DNA of 64,000 bases from Sphingomonas melonis. Its GTDB lineage: Bacteria; Pseudomonadota; Alphaproteobacteria; Sphingomonadales; Sphingomonadaceae. A program made the translations under genes and the position numbers. Position 1 is the stretch's first letter. Every line of letters begins with the position of its first letter. Below the pieces are notes generated by a model that saw only the letters and a list, made by a program, of their open reading frames with translations, ran no database searches and was not told the origin of the DNA. The stretch lies in the NCBI RefSeq assembly GCF_013409985.1, contig NZ_JACCBY010000002.1:124001-188000 (forward strand). Reading direction: 5' to 3'. This document shows, one piece after another, positions 47,140-57,559 of this stretch.

Positions 47140-48312
47140 GTGACGCCCGCCGCCCGCACGCAGGCCGCGATCGAACTCCTCGATGACGTGATCGCCGCCG
47201 CGCGTGGCGGCGGCGCGGCCGCGGACACGCTGATCGCGCGCTATTTCGCCACCCGCCGCTACGCCGGGTCGAAGGACCGCCGCGCGGTGCGCGACCTCGT
47301 CTATGCCGCGATCCGTCGCGCCGGCGAGGTTCCTGCCTCGGGCCGTGCCGCGATGCTCGCCGTCGCGGCGGATGACGCGGCGGTCGCGGCGACCTTCGAC
47401 GGCTCGACCCACGGGCCGGCACCGATCGGGGCGGGCGAGGCGGCGGCGGCCGGCGGCGTCATGCCCGCCTGGCTCGCCGACGCGCTCGCGGCGTCGGGGA
47501 TCACCGCGGAGCAACAGGCGGCGCTGATCGCCCGTGCGCCGCTCGACATCCGCGTCAATCGCCTGCTGGCGGACCCCGCCACCCTCGCCGCCCAACTCGG
47601 CGGCGCGCCGATCCCCGGATTGCCGGATGCGCTGCGTCTGCCGGCGGGCACCAACGTCGATACCTTCGCCGGTCAGGCCGAGGTGCAGGACGCCGGCAGC
47701 CAGATCGTCAGCCTTGCCGCCCAGGCACAGCCCGGCCAGCGCATCGTGGACCTGTGCGCGGGCGGCGGCGGCAAGACGCTCGCGCTCGCCGCGATGATGC
47801 GCAACGAGGGTCATATCCTTGCCGCCGACATCGATCGCGGGCGTTTGTCGCGGCTCGCCCCCCGCGCCGCAAAGGCAGGCGTCACCATCGTCGAGACGCG
47901 CCTGCTCGATCCCCGGCGCGAGGCGGAAGCCCTTGCTGATTGGGCGGCAGATGCCGACACCGTGCTGATCGACGCGCCCTGTTCGGGCACCGGCACCTGG
48001 CGCCGCAATCCGGAGGCGCGCTGGCGGCTGACGCCGGACCGCCTCGCCGGGTTCGTCGCGCAGCAGCGGCACGTGCTGGCGGTGGGCGCGGCCCTGGTCC
48101 GTCCCGGCGGCGCGCTCGTCTACATCACCTGCTCGCTGCTCGACGCCGAGGGGGCGGCGCAGGTCGACGCCTTCCTCGCCGATCATCCCGGCTGGACCGC
48201 CGCACCGCTCGATCTGCCTGCCGGATCACCGCGCGGAAAGGGCCTCCGCCTCGACCCGGCGAGCGATGACACCGATGGCTTTTTTGTCGCGCGGCTCACC
48301 CGCCCCTGCTAA
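47140..48312 (+). CDS. rsmB: RsmB/NOP-family 16S rRNA m5C methyltransferase
   Basis: 390 residues from a GTG at 47140. A NusB-like N-terminal domain ([36 protein letters not shown]) precedes the SAM domain with [18 protein letters not shown]. The two catalytic cysteines are in [18 protein letters not shown] and [12 protein letters not shown]. It methylates cytosine 967-type positions of 16S rRNA. Family membership is certain; RsmB rather than RsmF is inferred from the NusB-like N-terminus and length. A TPR protein gene follows 31 bases later. Confidence 0.9.
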   Translation: MTPAARTQAAIELLDDVIAAARGGGAAADTLIARYFATRRYAGSKDRRAVRDLVYAAIRRAGEVPASGRAAMLAVAADDAAVAATFDGSTHGPAPIGAGEAAAAGGVMPAWLADALAASGITAEQQAALIARAPLDIRVNRLLADPATLAAQLGGAPIPGLPDALRLPAGTNVDTFAGQAEVQDAGSQIVSLAAQAQPGQRIVDLCAGGGGKTLALAAMMRNEGHILAADIDRGRLSRLAPRAAKAGVTIVETRLLDPRREAEALADWAADADTVLIDAPCSGTGTWRRNPEARWRLTPDRLAGFVAQQRHVLAVGAALVRPGGALVYITCSLLDAEGAAQVDAFLADHPGWTAAPLDLPAGSPRGKGLRLDPASDDTDGFFVARLTRPC

Positions 48313-48343
48313 TCCTGCTGTCGTGCCCCCAGTGGAGACCTTC

Positions 48344-48844
48344 ATGCGCGTTACGTCCGTCGCTCTTGCCGCTGCGCTGACCCTCGTTTGCGTTTCGACC
48401 TCGCTCAGCGGCCAGCGACCCGACGACCAGATCGACGCGCGCTCGCTGCAATTGCTGGCGCAGGGCCGCGCGGCCAAGGCTGCCGGCAACCTCGACGGCG
48501 CCACCGATCTGCTCGAAACCGCGGTGGCGGTCGACCCGCGCAACCGGCAGGCGTTCGTGACGCTCGCCGAGGTGGCCGAGGCACGCGGCCTGCCCGGCAA
48601 GGCGATCCGCCTGTATCGCGAGGCGCTGACGCTCGAACCCAATGACGTCGCCGCGCTACGCGGGCAGGGCGAGGCCCTGGTCGCCAAGGGCGCGGTGGCC
48701 ATCGCCAAGACCAATCTCGCCAAGATCCGCACGCTCTGCAAGACGACCTGCCCCGAGGCCAACCAGCTCGCGGCGGTGATCGCCAAGGGCCCGCCGGTGA
48801 CCACCGCGCAGGCCGAGACGAAGCCGGCGGCACCCAAGGAATAA
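48344..48844 (+). CDS. Exported TPR-repeat protein
   Basis: 166 residues from the ATG at 48344. A signal peptide ([21 protein letters not shown]) is followed by TPR motifs: [29 protein letters not shown] (two parts, about 40-68) and [31 protein letters not shown] Pro/Ala-rich tail with two cysteines ([10 protein letters not shown]) follows. It probably works in the periplasm as a scaffold. Partners are unknown. It lies downstream of rsmB on the same strand and convergent with rsmA. Confidence 0.85.
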   Translation: MRVTSVALAAALTLVCVSTSLSGQRPDDQIDARSLQLLAQGRAAKAAGNLDGATDLLETAVAVDPRNRQAFVTLAEVAEARGLPGKAIRLYREALTLEPNDVAALRGQGEALVAKGAVAIAKTNLAKIRTLCKTTCPEANQLAAVIAKGPPVTTAQAETKPAAPKE

Positions 48845-49022
48845 ACTCCTCCTCGGCCTGGGGAGGGGAGCCGCGCTGCACCGCGGCGTGGTGGAGGGGC
48901 TTCCTCAAGCGCAAGATCTGGGAAGGCCCGCTCCGTCACCGCTACGCGGTGCCGCCCGCCCCGTGCCGGGCAGGGCAATCGCATATGGGCACAATGTGAG
49001 CCGTTCGTGTCCCAAACCCACC

Positions 49023-49131
49023 CCGTCACCCCGGACTTGTTCCGGGGTCCACTCTGCGGCGAGGGGATCGGCTCGATGGGACACCGCTCTCTTGTGGCCC
49101 GGTGTACCCCGGAACGACTCCGGGGTGACGG
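49023..49131 (-). repeat. 109-bp palindromic intergenic repeat, copy E (reverse orientation)
   Basis: Same structure in reverse. The plus-strand left unit is CCCCGGACTTGTTCCGGGG in context, and the right unit carries GTACCCCGGAACGACTCC. It lies in the 378-base gap between convergent TPR and rsmA genes (48845-49222). The gap also holds a second-family repeat (GCTCCGTCACCGCTACGCGG, about 48930-48957) and a hairpin near 48860. No gene was recognised in the gap. Confidence 0.9.
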
Positions 49132-49222
49132 ATCTTACTAGGAAACCGATCAAGCCTCATTACCGCAGCCAAAGAGGAACAGACTGCCGAACCGCCTCGT
49201 CTTTAGACAAAGCATCAGGCCT

Positions 49223-50071
49223 CTAAGAACAGCCCTCGCCGCCCACCACCCGCGCCAAAGCGACGAATGCGTCGACGCTCACCGTTTCCGCCCGTCGCGT
49301 CGGATCGATCCCGATCTGCTCCAGCCCCGCCAAGGCACCCGGCACGCCCTTCAGGCTCTGCCGCAGCATCTTGCGCCGCTGGCCAAAGGCGGCGGCGGTG
49401 ATCCGCTCCAGCACGCGGACCTCGACGCCTTCCGGCACCGCGCCCGGCACGATATGCACGACCGCCGACATCACCTTCGGCGGCGGGGTGAAGGCCGATC
49501 GATGCACGGGCATCGCGATCCGCGCCTGCGACCGCCACTGGCTCAGCACCGCCAGCCGGCCATAGGCATCGTCGCCGGCGGAGGCGACGATCCGCTCGGC
49601 GACTTCCTTCTGGAACATCAGCGTCAGCGACTGCCACCACGGTTGCCAGTCTGCCGTTAGCCAGCCGACCAGCAGCGCCGTGCCGACGTTATAGGGCAGG
49701 TTGGAGACGATATGCGGCCGACCGGCGAACAGCGAGGGGGCGTCCACCTCGAGCGCATCGCCCTCGATCACCCGCAGCTTGCCCGGAAAGGCCTCGCCCA
49801 GCTCGGCCAGCGCCGGGATGCAGCGCCGGTCGCGCTCGATCGCGGTGACGCTCGCCCCCGCCGCGAGCAGGGCACGCGTCAGGCCACCGGGTCCCGGCCC
49901 GACCTCAAGCACCTCCGCGCCGTTCAGATCGCCCGGAACCGCCGCGATCCGCGCCAGCAACTGACCGTCGAACAGGAAATTCTGGCCCAGCGCCTTGCTG
50001 GCGTTGAGCCCGTAACGCGCGATCACCTCGCGCAGGGGCGGCAGCTTGCCGCCCGCGGGTTGATCGGTCAT
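49223..50071 (-). CDS. rsmA: 16S rRNA dimethyladenosine transferase RsmA (KsgA)
   Basis: 282 residues from the ATG at 50071, which overlaps the pdxA stop (ATGA). Motifs are [16 protein letters not shown], the SAM site [25 protein letters not shown] and the catalytic [12 protein letters not shown], followed by the C-terminal helical domain ([16 protein letters not shown]). It dimethylates two adjacent adenosines near the 3' end of 16S rRNA. The order lptD-surA-pdxA-rsmA on one strand is the widely conserved proteobacterial cluster. Confidence 0.96.
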   Translation of the reverse strand: MTDQPAGGKLPPLREVIARYGLNASKALGQNFLFDGQLLARIAAVPGDLNGAEVLEVGPGPGGLTRALLAAGASVTAIERDRRCIPALAELGEAFPGKLRVIEGDALEVDAPSLFAGRPHIVSNLPYNVGTALLVGWLTADWQPWWQSLTLMFQKEVAERIVASAGDDAYGRLAVLSQWRSQARIAMPVHRSAFTPPPKVMSAVVHIVPGAVPEGVEVRVLERITAAAFGQRRKMLRQSLKGVPGALAGLEQIGIDPTRRAETVSVDAFVALARVVGGEGCS

Positions 50072-51060
50072 GCTCGCGCGCGGCGGTCGGCCGCCTGGCC
50101 CGCCAGGGCGATCGCGGCGATCATCGCACCGGGGTGCGCCTGGTCCCGACCGGCGATGCCGAACGCGGTGCCGTGATCGGGCGACGTCCGCACCACCGGC
50201 AGGCCCAGCGTCATGTTGACGCCCTCGTCGAAATGCAGCGTCTTGATCGGCACCAGCGCCTGATCGTGATAGCAACACAGCACCGCATCATAGCCGGCGC
50301 GGGCACGGGCGTGGAACATCGTGTCGGCCGGGAAGGGACCGCTGGCGTTGATCCCCTCGGCGCGCAGCTGCGCGATCGCAGGTTCGAGGATGTCGATCTC
50401 CTCGCGCCCGATCGCGCCGCCTTCGCCCGCATGCGGATTGAGCCCGGCAAACGCCAGCCGCGGCGAGGCGATGCCGAAATCGCGGATCAGGCCGGAGGCG
50501 GTCGCACGGCCCTTGGCGACGATCAGCTCGACCGACAGCAGCGACGGCACCTGCGCCAGCGGCACATGCGCGGTCATCGGCACGACGCGCAGGCTCGGCC
50601 CGGCGAGCATCATCACCGCATCCTCGGCGGCAACCCCGCAGCGTTCGGCCACGAACTCGGTCTGGCCGGGATGGTTGAAGCCGATGCCGTACAATTGCGC
50701 CTTCGAGACGGGGCCGGTGACCAGCGCCCGCGCCGCGCCGCTGCGCACCAGCGCGATCGACTGTTCCAGCGCCTGCAAGGCAGCGCGGGCGCCACCGACC
50801 TCGGGCGTGCCGGGCGTCACCGGCCCGGCATCGCCGACCGCGAGAACGGGCAAGGCGCGCTCGAACACCGCCGCCGCCTCGCCGATGTCGTTGATCGCCT
50901 CGACGGGGCCGCTCCATACCCGGCGCGCCACCGCGGGATCGCCGACCAGCGCAAAGTGCGGCAGGCTGCGCAGCGCACGCACCGCCCAGCTTTTGGCGAT
51001 GATCTCCGGCCCGATCCCGGCGGGATCACCCATCGAGATCGCGAGCGGCGCCTGCGTCAT
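50068..51060 (-). CDS. pdxA: 4-hydroxythreonine-4-phosphate dehydrogenase
   Basis: 330 residues, normal length. It oxidises 4-phosphohydroxy-threonine in vitamin B6 synthesis. Visible are the N-terminal [35 protein letters not shown] (metal-binding His), [24 protein letters not shown] and [13 protein letters not shown], and the C-terminal [15 protein letters not shown]. The start is one base after the surA stop and its own stop overlaps the rsmA start, so all three are translationally coupled. Confidence 0.96.
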   Translation of the reverse strand: MTQAPLAISMGDPAGIGPEIIAKSWAVRALRSLPHFALVGDPAVARRVWSGPVEAINDIGEAAAVFERALPVLAVGDAGPVTPGTPEVGGARAALQALEQSIALVRSGAARALVTGPVSKAQLYGIGFNHPGQTEFVAERCGVAAEDAVMMLAGPSLRVVPMTAHVPLAQVPSLLSVELIVAKGRATASGLIRDFGIASPRLAFAGLNPHAGEGGAIGREEIDILEPAIAQLRAEGINASGPFPADTMFHARARAGYDAVLCCYHDQALVPIKTLHFDEGVNMTLGLPVVRTSPDHGTAFGIAGRDQAHPGAMIAAIALAGQAADRRARA

Positions 51061-51061
51061 G

Positions 51062-52423
51062 TCAGCGATACTCGATGACCGCGTCGCGCCGCAGATCGCG
51101 CAGCTTGCTCTGCGCGCGCAGGTTGACGCGCTGCTGTTCGAGCTGCCCCTGGATCTGCGCCGCGCCGGGGACCGACGATTGCTGCGGATCGTCGCGACCG
51201 CACAGCACCAGCGCGCGGACGCCCTCGGTCGGTGAGCCGAACGGCGGGGTGGCCTGGCCGACCTGCAGCTTCAGCAGGATCTCCTGCAACTGCGGCGGCA
51301 GGTCGCGGATGCGGACCGAATCATTGTCGACCACCTCGGCGCCGATCGTCGCGGCGACCTTCTCGACCGTACCGCAACCCTGGATCGACTGGACCGTCTT
51401 GGCGAAGGTCGCGGCGCGCACCTGCGCCTGTGCCTGCGTCGTGCCGGCGGGGAAGGCGACGGTGAGCTGCTTCAGGCTGAGCCGCGCATCGCGCGGGTCG
51501 GCCGCACCAATCGTGCGCTTGTCGGTGAGATACAGGATCGAGAAGCCGCCCGGCGTCTCGATCGGGCCGGCGACCTGGCCGACCTGCATCTGCTGCGCCG
51601 CATCGGCGAGCGGCTGCGGCAGGGTCACGAGCCGGATCCAGCCGAGATCACCGCCGACGCCGCGCGTCGAGGCTTCGGAATAGTTGCGTGCGAACAGTTC
51701 GAACGGCTGCTGCGCCTTCTGGATCTCGGCGATGATCTGCTTGGCCTTGGCGAACACCTCGGCGCGGTTGCCGTCGTTGGCACTCAGGTAGATCTCGCGG
51801 AGGTTGTATTCCTCGGTCCCGCGCGACGCCTCGATCCGCTTCTGGATCGCGCTCACCTCTTCGTCGCCGACGTTGACGAACGGCTCGATCTTGCGGCGCA
51901 GATAGCGGCTCCAGGCGAGTTCGCCCTCGATCGCGCGGCGCAACGTGCGCTCGGACGAGCCCGCCTTGCGCAGCGCGACGCGCAGCTGCGGCACGGTCAT
52001 GTTGAACCGCTTGGCGAGGCCCGCCTCGCTCTGGTCGAGCTCCGCTGCGGTGACAGTGATCTCGGCGCTCTTGGCCTCCTGGATCTCCAGCGTCTCGTCG
52101 ATCAGCTGGCGCAGGATCTGAAGCTTGAACTCGTCCATCTGCTCGGGCGCCGGCCCGCGGCCGCCGTTGTTGAAGACGGTCAGCGCCAGCCGCTGGTCGA
52201 CGTCGGTGCCGGTGATGACCGTGTCGTTGACGATCGCCGTCGGCTTGCGGACATTGGGATCGAGCTTGCCGAAGATCTGGAGGTTGGCCGGGATGTTCAG
52301 GTTCGTTTCGGGCACCTGCTGGTCGGGCACCGTCTGCGCGACCGCGCCGGTGGCGATCGCCGCCAGCGCGAGCCAGCTCATGGTGCGACCGATGCGGGCG
52401 CTGCGTCGATGGTTATGCGTCAC
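51062..52423 (-). CDS. surA: Periplasmic chaperone/peptidyl-prolyl isomerase SurA
   Basis: 453 residues. A signal peptide (MSWLALAAIATGAVAQ) is followed by the SurA N-terminal chaperone domain (PTAIVNDTVITGTDVDQRLAL, LRQLIDETLEIQEAK). A parvulin domain (about 210-310, YNLREIYLSA, FELFARNYSEAS, GGDLGWIRL, GPIETPGGFSILYL) and a C-terminal helical segment complete it. SurA folds outer-membrane barrel proteins such as LptD, whose gene lies 83 bases upstream in the same operon. Confidence 0.95.
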   Translation of the reverse strand: MTHNHRRSARIGRTMSWLALAAIATGAVAQTVPDQQVPETNLNIPANLQIFGKLDPNVRKPTAIVNDTVITGTDVDQRLALTVFNNGGRGPAPEQMDEFKLQILRQLIDETLEIQEAKSAEITVTAAELDQSEAGLAKRFNMTVPQLRVALRKAGSSERTLRRAIEGELAWSRYLRRKIEPFVNVGDEEVSAIQKRIEASRGTEEYNLREIYLSANDGNRAEVFAKAKQIIAEIQKAQQPFELFARNYSEASTRGVGGDLGWIRLVTLPQPLADAAQQMQVGQVAGPIETPGGFSILYLTDKRTIGAADPRDARLSLKQLTVAFPAGTTQAQAQVRAATFAKTVQSIQGCGTVEKVAATIGAEVVDNDSVRIRDLPPQLQEILLKLQVGQATPPFGSPTEGVRALVLCGRDDPQQSSVPGAAQIQGQLEQQRVNLRAQSKLRDLRRDAVIEYR

Positions 52424-52506
52424 GTTCTTCCGTTACCCCAAAGCTCAGGCCGCGCGTCGGACGCGATACCTGTTCCGGTCATGCCTCGATCCAGCTGAAC
52501 TGCGGC

Positions 52507-54747
52507 TTAGCGCCCGAGGTTGGTCAAGGCCAGCGTCAACAGGAAGCTGTTGCCCGACCGCGCGTCGCCCGTATCCTGGTAATCGCGCCGCCACGTCATG
52601 CCCAGTCGCAGGCAATCGTCCTCATATTGGACGCCGAGCCGGTGGCGGATCGGGTCGAACCCGTCGGACAGCGACTGCGGGTCTTCACTCCGGTCGGTCA
52701 GGTCGATGACGGTCGAGCCGAACACCGACCAGAAGCGGGCGAACTGCACCCGCCCGGCGAGCCGCACCTCCTCGCGATCCTGCAAATCCTCGATCGCGGG
52801 GAAGATGTTGCGGTTGAGGCGCAGATAGCCGGCGAGGATATAGGTCGAGCGCGATCCGACCGTCGCATCCACCTCGTTGCGGCGCACCGCGAACCCGTCC
52901 TTGTCGAGTCGATATCGGTGGGTGATCGACACGAAGTCGCGGATGCGCAGCGTCGTACGCCCGACGAAATCCGAGAAGCGGTCGCTGAGCCCGGTGCCGT
53001 TCGGCAGGATCGTCGGCCGCTCCGACAGGCGATAGCTCTGGCCGATGACCGTGTCGAAGGTCACGCCTGGCAGCGCCACCGCCCATTCCGCGCCATAGGT
53101 CGCGCGGCTGCTGTCCTCGAACCGGTCGTAGCCGGCGAAGCGGTTGAGCGCGAACAGGTTCGAATCCTCCAGATCGACCGCGCGCGCATCTTCGTTGGGG
53201 ACATCAAGATTGGCGACCTTGGGGCTGGCGACGATCTGCAGGCGCGGCGTCAGCCGCTGCGTGCCGCCCATGAACGCGCCGACGAACGGCCATTTGATAT
53301 CCGCCGCCAGCGCGCCGATCGCGCGCGCCTGAAAGCCGTCGATCCCGCGATAGCTCGCGACCGTCGTCAGCAGCGAGTTGCGCGTGTTGTACGCATCGGC
53401 GCGGGCATAAGCGGTGAAGGTCACCTCCTGACCCCAGTTCGTCAGGCGCCGCAGGTCCCATTGTCCGGCGACGAAGGCGCGCTGCGTATCCTGCCCCTCG
53501 GTCCGGGTGATCGCCAGCGTATTGGCCTGCAATTGCAGCTTGCCGCCGACCAGATCCATCCGCTTGCGGAAGTCCATCTCGGGCAGCGCGATCGGCTGGT
53601 TGCCCTGCGGATCGTTGACGCGCAGGCTCTGCACGTACCAGCCGGTCAGCGCGAAATAGGTGTTGGGATCGATCCGCTCGAGCGAGGCGGTCGTGCGCAG
53701 CCGATCGTCGCGCGAGATGTCGTAGCGGCGCAGGAAGGTACGATCGCTGGCGAGCCGTACCGAACCGCTGACGCTCCAATTGGGCGAGAGCTGGTAGCGC
53801 GCGATACCGTCGATATAGCCGCGGAAGGCGCGCTCGGTATCGGTCGGCGTCACCGTGTTGAGGTCGTCGCTGCGCCGGCTCTCGGTCGCATAGCCGGTGA
53901 CCTGGAAGGCGCCATGCGTGCCCAGCGCCTCGTAGCGCGCCTCCATCATCGGCAGCACTTCGGAGAAGACGTGCGGCGTGAGCGTCAGCCCCTTGTTGGG
54001 CGCCAGCCGGAAGTAATAGGGGGTGACCAGTTCGAGCCCGTTGACCCGGTCGAGCTGCAGATCGGGCGCGAGCAGGCCGCTCTCCGACCCGCCGCCGACG
54101 GGCATCGAGAAGGCGGGCAGCGGCAGCGCCGGCAGTCCGAACAGGTGGAACTGGCCGCCGCCGAAATAGACGCGCTCGCGATCGGGTCGATAGGTGATGC
54201 GCACCGCGGTGATCTGCCACGACGGGGTCTTGGGACAGCCCTCCGACGTCTGGACCGCGCACGGCGTATAGGCCGCCTTGTCGAGCTGCATCGAGCCGTC
54301 GGTCCGCCGCGTGCCGCGCTCCGCCGCCATGCGACCACCCTGTTCGAGCACGACCAGCATGTTCTGGACGACCCCGTCCTTCAGCGAATCGGTCAGCTCG
54401 ATCGAATCGCCGAAGGCGACATCGCCTTCCGGGTTGGTCACCGCGATATTGCCGGTCGCGACGACCTTGCCGGTCTTGCGGTTCCAGACGACCTTGTCGG
54501 CGCGCAGCCGGTCGCCCTGACGGAACATCCGCACCTCGTCGAGCGCGGTCACCGTATCGGCGTTGCTGTCATAGTCGAGGCTGCCGGCGCTGAACTGCAC
54601 CTGATCGTTGCCGGCGGGAGTCGCCAGTGCAGGATCGTTCGCCGGCGGCGGAGCGACCGGGCGGTTCTGCAGGTCCTGCGCCGCCGCCGGGGCGACGAGA
54701 AGGGCCGCGGCGAGCGCACAGCCGGCCATAAGGTCGAAACGCAACAC
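52507..54747 (-). CDS. lptD: LPS-assembly protein LptD
   Basis: 746 residues from a GTG at 54747 that gives a compact signal peptide (LMAGCALAAALLVAPAAAQ). An ATG at 54729 is the alternative; the frame itself extends to 54801. An OstA-type N-terminal jellyroll (VQFSAGSLDYDSNADTVTAL, VWNRKTGKVVATGNIAVT) is followed by the LptD barrel ending in a typical strand (SFLLTLALTNLGR). Cysteines in TPCAVQTSEGCPK and DDCLRLG could form the family disulphides. It inserts lipopolysaccharide or sphingolipid-linked glycolipid into the outer leaflet. Divergent from pepA. Confidence 0.95.
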   Translation of the reverse strand: MLRFDLMAGCALAAALLVAPAAAQDLQNRPVAPPPANDPALATPAGNDQVQFSAGSLDYDSNADTVTALDEVRMFRQGDRLRADKVVWNRKTGKVVATGNIAVTNPEGDVAFGDSIELTDSLKDGVVQNMLVVLEQGGRMAAERGTRRTDGSMQLDKAAYTPCAVQTSEGCPKTPSWQITAVRITYRPDRERVYFGGGQFHLFGLPALPLPAFSMPVGGGSESGLLAPDLQLDRVNGLELVTPYYFRLAPNKGLTLTPHVFSEVLPMMEARYEALGTHGAFQVTGYATESRRSDDLNTVTPTDTERAFRGYIDGIARYQLSPNWSVSGSVRLASDRTFLRRYDISRDDRLRTTASLERIDPNTYFALTGWYVQSLRVNDPQGNQPIALPEMDFRKRMDLVGGKLQLQANTLAITRTEGQDTQRAFVAGQWDLRRLTNWGQEVTFTAYARADAYNTRNSLLTTVASYRGIDGFQARAIGALAADIKWPFVGAFMGGTQRLTPRLQIVASPKVANLDVPNEDARAVDLEDSNLFALNRFAGYDRFEDSSRATYGAEWAVALPGVTFDTVIGQSYRLSERPTILPNGTGLSDRFSDFVGRTTLRIRDFVSITHRYRLDKDGFAVRRNEVDATVGSRSTYILAGYLRLNRNIFPAIEDLQDREEVRLAGRVQFARFWSVFGSTVIDLTDRSEDPQSLSDGFDPIRHRLGVQYEDDCLRLGMTWRRDYQDTGDARSGNSFLLTLALTNLGR

Positions 54748-54905
54748 GATTATCCGAATACCCTTTCGGCGTGGCCGGCGTCGCCCTGAACGGCGCCGCA
54801 CCCGCGCCTGCCTATCGCATCACCGGCGCGGCGCTGCAATCGTTGTGCTTGCCGCCCGGCGACCTTAGATCACGCGTCTGTTTCAGTGCCAGGAAGTCAC
54901 CCTAC

Positions 54906-56378
54906 ATGCAGATCGCCTTCTCGTCCGCCGCCGCCACCGCCCCCGCGATCCTCGCGCTGCCGATCGAGAAGGATCTCGCCGGCCGTGCCAGCTGGGCGGG
55001 TCTCGGCGACGCGCATCAGGCGCTCGCCACCGCCGCGGCGCGCGCCGCGCGCTTCGACGGCGAGGCCGGTTCGCTCGTCGAGCTGTTCGTCGCGGAAGGC
55101 GACACCACCCGCCAGGTGCTGCTGCTCGGTGTCGGCGCCAATGGCGAAGCCGATTGGGAAAAGGCGGGCGGCGCGCTCGTCGCCAAGCTGCTCACCTCCG
55201 GCGCGACCGACGTGACGGCGGACCTGTCCGCCGCCAGCCCGACACCGAAGGCCGCCGCGCGCTTCGCCGCCGCCGCGGCGCAGCGCGCGTGGCGCTATGA
55301 TCAATATCGCACCAAATTGCCCGAAAAGCAGAAGCCGACGCTCGCCACGCTGACGATCGTCGGGGCGCCCGCCGAGACCGACGCCGCCTGGGCCGCGCAG
55401 CATGCGGTGACGCAGGGCCTCGAACTCACCCGCAACCTCGTCGCCGCACCGCCGAACATCCTCTATCCCGAAAGCTTCGTCGAGCAGGTCCGCGCCAGCG
55501 TCGAGGGGCTCGGCCTTGAAATCATCGTCGTCGACGAGGCGGAGATGGCCGAACACGGCATGGGCGCATTGCTCGGCGTCAGCCAGGGTTCGGTGCGCGA
55601 GGCACGCATCCTCGCGCTCAAGTGGAACGGCGCGGGCGAGGGCGATCCGGCGCTGGCGCTGGTCGGCAAGGGCGTCACCTTCGACACCGGCGGCATCTCG
55701 CTCAAGCCGGGTGCCGGCATGGAAGACATGAAGTGGGACATGGGTGGCGCCGGCGCGGTCGCGGGCACGATGAAGGCGCTCGCCGCGCGTAAGGCGAAGC
55801 TCAACGTCGTCGGCGTGATGGGCCTTGTCGAGAACATGCCCGATGGCAACGCGCAGCGCCCGGGCGACGTCGTCACGTCGATGTCCGGCCAGACGATCGA
55901 GATCCTCAACACCGATGCCGAGGGCCGGCTGGTGCTCGCCGATGCGATCACCTGGACGCAGAAGACGTTCCGCCCGAAGACGATCATCGACCTCGCGACC
56001 CTCACCGGCGCGATGATCGTCAGCCTCGGGAACGAATATGGCGGTCTGTTCTCCAACGACGACGGGCTTGCCGACACGCTCCTCGCCGCCGGCCTCGCGA
56101 CGGGCGACAAATTGTGGCGCTTCCCGCTGTCCGACACCTACAACAAGCTGATCGACTCGCCGATCGCCGACATGAAGAACGTCGGCCCGCGCGGCGCCGG
56201 CTCGATCACCGCGGCGCAGTTCATCCAGCGCTTCGTCGATGAGGGCGTCGCCTGGGCGCATCTCGACATCGCCGGGATGGTCTGGAGCGACAAGGCCGGC
56301 GCCACCTACGACAAGGGCGCGACGGGCTATGGCGTCCGCCTGCTCGACCGCGCGATCGCGGACCATTTCGAGGGCTGA
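54906..56378 (+). CDS. pepA: Leucyl aminopeptidase (M17)
   Basis: 490 residues from the ATG at 54906. An N-terminal macrodomain-like region (about 1-165) precedes the catalytic domain. Metal and active-site residues are in VGKGVTFDTGGISLKP, MKWDMGGAGAV, the signature NTDAEGRLVLADAITW and the C-terminal ADMKNVGPRGAGSITAAQFI. It removes N-terminal amino acids from peptides in the cytoplasm; some homologues also bind DNA. holC follows after a 162-base spacer, the same pepA-holC order as in many proteobacteria. Confidence 0.96.
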   Translation: MQIAFSSAAATAPAILALPIEKDLAGRASWAGLGDAHQALATAAARAARFDGEAGSLVELFVAEGDTTRQVLLLGVGANGEADWEKAGGALVAKLLTSGATDVTADLSAASPTPKAAARFAAAAAQRAWRYDQYRTKLPEKQKPTLATLTIVGAPAETDAAWAAQHAVTQGLELTRNLVAAPPNILYPESFVEQVRASVEGLGLEIIVVDEAEMAEHGMGALLGVSQGSVREARILALKWNGAGEGDPALALVGKGVTFDTGGISLKPGAGMEDMKWDMGGAGAVAGTMKALAARKAKLNVVGVMGLVENMPDGNAQRPGDVVTSMSGQTIEILNTDAEGRLVLADAITWTQKTFRPKTIIDLATLTGAMIVSLGNEYGGLFSNDDGLADTLLAAGLATGDKLWRFPLSDTYNKLIDSPIADMKNVGPRGAGSITAAQFIQRFVDEGVAWAHLDIAGMVWSDKAGATYDKGATGYGVRLLDRAIADHFEG

Positions 56379-56540
56379 GCCGATCGCCCTCCTCGTAGGG
56401 GAGGGCGAGGTGGGGGGGGCCGTGCCATTGGTGCTGGTCCCACCTCACGGCCGCCCCCTCCCACGGGGGCGGCTGCCTCGTCGCACGCCGATGATCGGCA
56501 GGGGTGACGCCGCCCTGCCGGCACGCTAACCCGTGCCGCG

Positions 56541-56981
56541 ATGCAGGTCGACTTCTACCATCTCACCGCGACGCCGCTCGACCGTGCGCTCCCGCAGATC
56601 GCCGCCAAGGTCGTGGAAACCGGCAACCGCCTGCTCATCGTCAGCGCGCGCGACGAGCAGCGCGCCGAGATCGATCGTCTGCTCTGGGTCTATCGCGCCG
56701 ACAGCTTCCTGCCGCATGCCCAACTCGGAGCGGGTGACGACGCGCTCCAGCCGATCCTGATCGCGCCGGAGGTGCGGCCGGCGAACAGTGCCCGCTACGT
56801 CGCGCTGGTCGACGGCGAGTGGCGGGACGCAGCGCTCGACTTCGACCGCGCCTTCCACTTCTTCGAAGACGAATTCATCCGCCCCGCGCGCGATGCCTGG
56901 CGCGCGTTGGGCGCGCGCGACGGGGTCGAGCGCCGCTATTGGAAACAGAACGACGCCGGGCGCTGGGAGCAGGCGGCTTGA
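56541..56981 (+). CDS. holC: DNA polymerase III chi subunit
   Basis: 146 residues. The chi pattern is clear: N-terminal QVDFYHLTATPLDRALPQIA, RLLIVSARDEQRAEIDRLLW, the SFLPHAQLGAGDD motif with QPILIA, and a C-terminal DRAFHFFEDEF helix. Chi links the clamp loader (through psi) to single-stranded DNA-binding protein at the replication fork. It lies just after pepA on the same strand. The spacer before it (56379-56540) carries G-rich inverted repeats and no gene. Confidence 0.94.
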   Translation: MQVDFYHLTATPLDRALPQIAAKVVETGNRLLIVSARDEQRAEIDRLLWVYRADSFLPHAQLGAGDDALQPILIAPEVRPANSARYVALVDGEWRDAALDFDRAFHFFEDEFIRPARDAWRALGARDGVERRYWKQNDAGRWEQAA

Positions 56982-57136
56982 GGTGATCGCGCCCGCCGCA
57001 CAGGCGTGCACAGCGACATCACTGCCGGCCGTGGTCACATGGTCGCCCCACCCGAAGCGGTTGCAAACGCAGCGGCCCCCGACTAGGGCGGCGCCACTTC
57101 AAAAACGTCCCAGAACCACAGGAGCCCGTGACCATC

Positions 57137-57559
57137 ATGGCCGCGAACCGTACCTTTTCGATCATCAAGCCCGACGCCACCCGCCGCAACCTGACCGGTG
57201 CGGTTACCAAGATGCTCGAAGAGGCCGGCCTGCGCGTCGTCGCTTCGAAGCGCATCCAGATGACCCGCGAACAGGCCGAGGGCTTCTATGCGGTCCATCG
57301 CGAGCGTCCGTTCTTCAACGACCTCGTCAGCTTCATGATCTCGGGTCCGGTCGTCGTGCAGGTGCTCGAAGGCGAGAATGCGATGCAGCGCAACCGCGAC
57401 ATCATGGGCGCGACCAACCCCAAGGATGCCGCACCTGGCACGATCCGCAAGGAGCTCGCCGAGTCGATCGAGGCGAACACCGTCCACGGTTCGGATTCGG
57501 ACGAGAATGCCGAGATCGAGATCGCCTATTTCTTCAAGCCCGAAGAAATCGTCGGCTGA
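57137..57559 (+). CDS. ndk: Nucleoside diphosphate kinase
   Basis: 140 residues from the ATG at 57137, the usual Ndk length. A GTG three codons earlier lies closer to AGGAG and is the alternative. Motifs are [17 protein letters not shown], the phospho-accepting His117 in ANTVHGSDS and [18 protein letters not shown]. It transfers phosphate from ATP to other nucleoside diphosphates. Its stop overlaps the start of the following acetyltransferase gene (TGATG), so they are coupled. Confidence 0.97.
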   Translation: MAANRTFSIIKPDATRRNLTGAVTKMLEEAGLRVVASKRIQMTREQAEGFYAVHRERPFFNDLVSFMISGPVVVQVLEGENAMQRNRDIMGATNPKDAAPGTIRKELAESIEANTVHGSDSDENAEIEIAYFFKPEEIVG